This document shows positions 13,629-14,419 of a stretch of 14,419 nt of DNA, in pieces (within the stretch, counting starts at the first letter, position 1; each line of letters begins with the position of its first letter). Position numbers and translations under genes: made by a program. This stretch comes from Baffinella frigidus. Its lineage: Eukaryota; Cryptophyceae; Cryptomonadales; Baffinellaceae. The notes under the pieces are model-generated. The model did not search any database, was not told where the DNA came from, and saw only the letters and a list, made by a program, of their open reading frames with translations. The stretch covers positions 99,421 to 113,839 of the forward strand of contig MU647023.1 in assembly GCA_026770585.1 (NCBI GenBank). Direction: 5' to 3'.

Positions 13629-14292
13629 ACACAAACCCTTACCTCGACCCGTGACCCGTAACCCTTAACCCTCCAACCTTGACCCTACACCCTAAAGCAA
13701 ACCCTTAACACTTACCCTAAGCCCTAAACCCGAACGCAAACCCTCAAAATCCCGAACCCTTAAGCAAACCCTAAACCCTAAACCCTCAAACCCTGACCCT
13801 CAACCCTAAAGCAAACCTTTAACACTTAACCCTAAGCCCTTAACCATAAAACATAACGCAAACCCTCAAAACCCCAAAGCCTACAGCAAACCCTAAACCC
13901 TAAACCCTAAACCATTACCCCTCAACAGCCACCTCGACGGCGCAGCTGAAGCAGTACCGTGAGGCGGAGCTCAAGCACGGCCGCTTGGTTCACCCCAAAC
14001 CCCAAACCCCAAACCTTACACCCCAAAGCGGACGTGCTTGAGCTCAACCACTCCCTCTTTTTTCATCCCCAACCACAAACCCTACACGCCACACCCTACG
14101 CCCTCATTCGTCGTCTTCTTCTTCTTCTGCCCTAAACCCTGTACCTTTTCAACCCTACACCCTCCACCACACTCCACCCCCCACCCCCCAAACCCTAATC
14201 CCTACACCGTAACACAGGCTATGCTCGCCGCCGCTGGCTGGCCGATGTCGGAGCTGCTGCAGCCGATGATCTCCCAGTTCCTTAAGCAGCCG
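12238..14292 (+). CDS. plastid-targeted EF-hand / LHC-type chlorophyll-binding protein (3-prime partial)
   Basis: Exons by GT-AG and phase: 12238-12504, 12790-12861, 13096-13152, 13463-13517, 13929-13987, 14218-14292; 195 residues, continuing beyond the window. Residues 1-19 are a signal-like stretch ending AAAFAP, like the bipartite plastid signal of red-plastid algae; an Ala/Arg-rich transit part follows to about 41. EF-hand loop 1 is DIDGSGSIDAAE (58-69). Loop 2 is DMDGNGAIDYAE (88-99), completed only by joining exons 1 and 2, which confirms that splice. Then FDPLNL (145-150) and YREAELKHGRLAMLA (160-174) with Glu164, His167 and Arg169, the ExxHxR chlorophyll-ligand motif of LHC helices. 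Loop starts are 30 residues apart, fewer than the usual 36 or so. A Met at 12196 is in frame, but 12238 gives the clean signal. Likely role: calcium-sensing, pigment-binding thylakoid protein (inference). Whether more helices follow is unknown. Confidence 0.75.
12505..12668 (+). repeat. intron 1, first part: CCCTAAA-like filler
   Basis: Begins GTAACCCCTAAACCC at the donor. Heptamer-like units are mixed with unassigned pyrimidine-rich sequence (12570-12640) and end at the acceptor-like AAGCAG before echo 1. Confidence 0.75.
12669..12716 (+). pseudogene. exon-2 echo 1 (first 48 bases of exon 2)
   Basis: 46 of 48 bases match 12790-12837, preceded by CAG as in the real exon. Changes are TAC to AAC and ATG to GTG; the second creates CTC|GTGGCC, a donor-like site at 12711. 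After GGCC it runs into TAAACCC, a stop in frame. Spliced at 12711 it would be a 42-base in-frame exon (DGNGAIDYAENERL). As an alternative to exon 2 it would rebuild EF loop 2 across the junction; added to exon 2 it would not give a proper extra loop. Confidence 0.85.
12959..12982 (+). pseudogene. exon-2 echo 2 (last 24 bases of exon 2)
   Basis: Reads METLSDSN, 20 of 24 bases matching the end of exon 2 (METFSDEN, 12838-12861), and is followed by donor-like GTTCACCC. It lies in intron 2 and has no AG directly in front. With echo 1 it covers exon 2 exactly once. Confidence 0.8.
13153..13462 (+). repeat. intron 3 filler
   Basis: Donor GTACCC, then CCCTAAA, CCCTGAA, CCTTCAA and CCCGAAA heptamer-like units to acceptor CCAG. 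No exon echo is recognised in it. Confidence 0.8.
13518..13928 (+). repeat. intron 4 filler with a non-repeat start
   Basis: The first 75 or so bases (GTGCGACCCTC ... GTTATGACTC) are not heptamer repeats and match nothing I can find in the window. The rest is CCCTCAA and CCCTAAA units. The intron is phase 1: exon 4 ends in G and exon 5 starts with CC, giving Ala151. Confidence 0.7.
14027..14045 (-). pseudogene. inverted echo of exon 5 in intron 5
   Basis: The complement of this stretch reads GAGCTCAAGCACGTCCGCT; exon 5 at 13967-13985 reads the same with one change. In the pre-mRNA the two could pair, placing the exon 5 donor (13988) in the loop close to an 18-of-19 bp helix. Confidence 0.75.
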
Positions 14293-14322
14293 GTTCACCC
14301 TCAACCCTACTCCCTAAATCGT

Positions 14323-14358
14323 GACTCTCTCTCTCCTATCTGTCTGTCTCTCTCTCTC

Positions 14359-14403
<45 letters not shown>

Positions 14404-14419
14404 GTCTCTCTCTCTCTCT
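14323..14419. repeat. CT microsatellite
   Basis: Nearly pure CT dinucleotides with a few TCTG and CCTT interruptions, in the intron after exon 6, running off the window edge. A sequence break here may reflect assembly difficulty. Confidence 0.9.

Overview
The window looks like nuclear DNA of a photosynthetic eukaryote, probably an alga with a complex (secondary, red-derived) plastid. Three things point there: intron-split, GC-rich exons; a secretory-type N-terminus ending in AAAFAP on the best gene, like the ASAFAP-type plastid targeting signal of haptophytes, cryptophytes and stramenopiles; and a chlorophyll-binding (LHC) helix motif in the same protein. The heptamer TTTAGGG and its variants occur throughout. 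I lean towards a haptophyte or cryptophyte but cannot fix the taxon. It is not bacterial, and most open frames here are spurious.

Layout. 1-9.3 kb is a repeat field: blocks of telomere-like heptamers, many short palindromic elements (non-autonomous, MITE-like) of at least six kinds, and older dispersed repeats named G, K and L below. Family A (about 117 bp, ends CAGGGGTACC, TA flanks) and family B (about 101 bp, ends TCCCTTAAGTG, TA flanks) are the most abundant and sit next to or inside one another. The only protein trace there is an RCC1-like fragment at 2828-3160 on the minus strand. 9.3-10.9 kb holds an unrecognised minus-strand gene of at least four exons. 10.9-12.24 kb is a divergent intergenic region. 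12.24 kb to the window end is a plus-strand gene of at least six exons, cut off by the window edge, predicted to encode a plastid protein with two EF-hands followed by an LHC-type helix. The window ends in a CT microsatellite within an intron.

The two genes are divergent, and the introns of both are built of CCCTAAA-like heptamers on the sense strand, so repeat polarity flips with gene direction. Those introns also carry short, mutated copies of neighbouring exons (echoes). The most striking case is exon 2 of the EF-hand gene: its first 48 bases are copied in the upstream intron and its last 24 bases in the downstream intron, together making exactly one whole exon.
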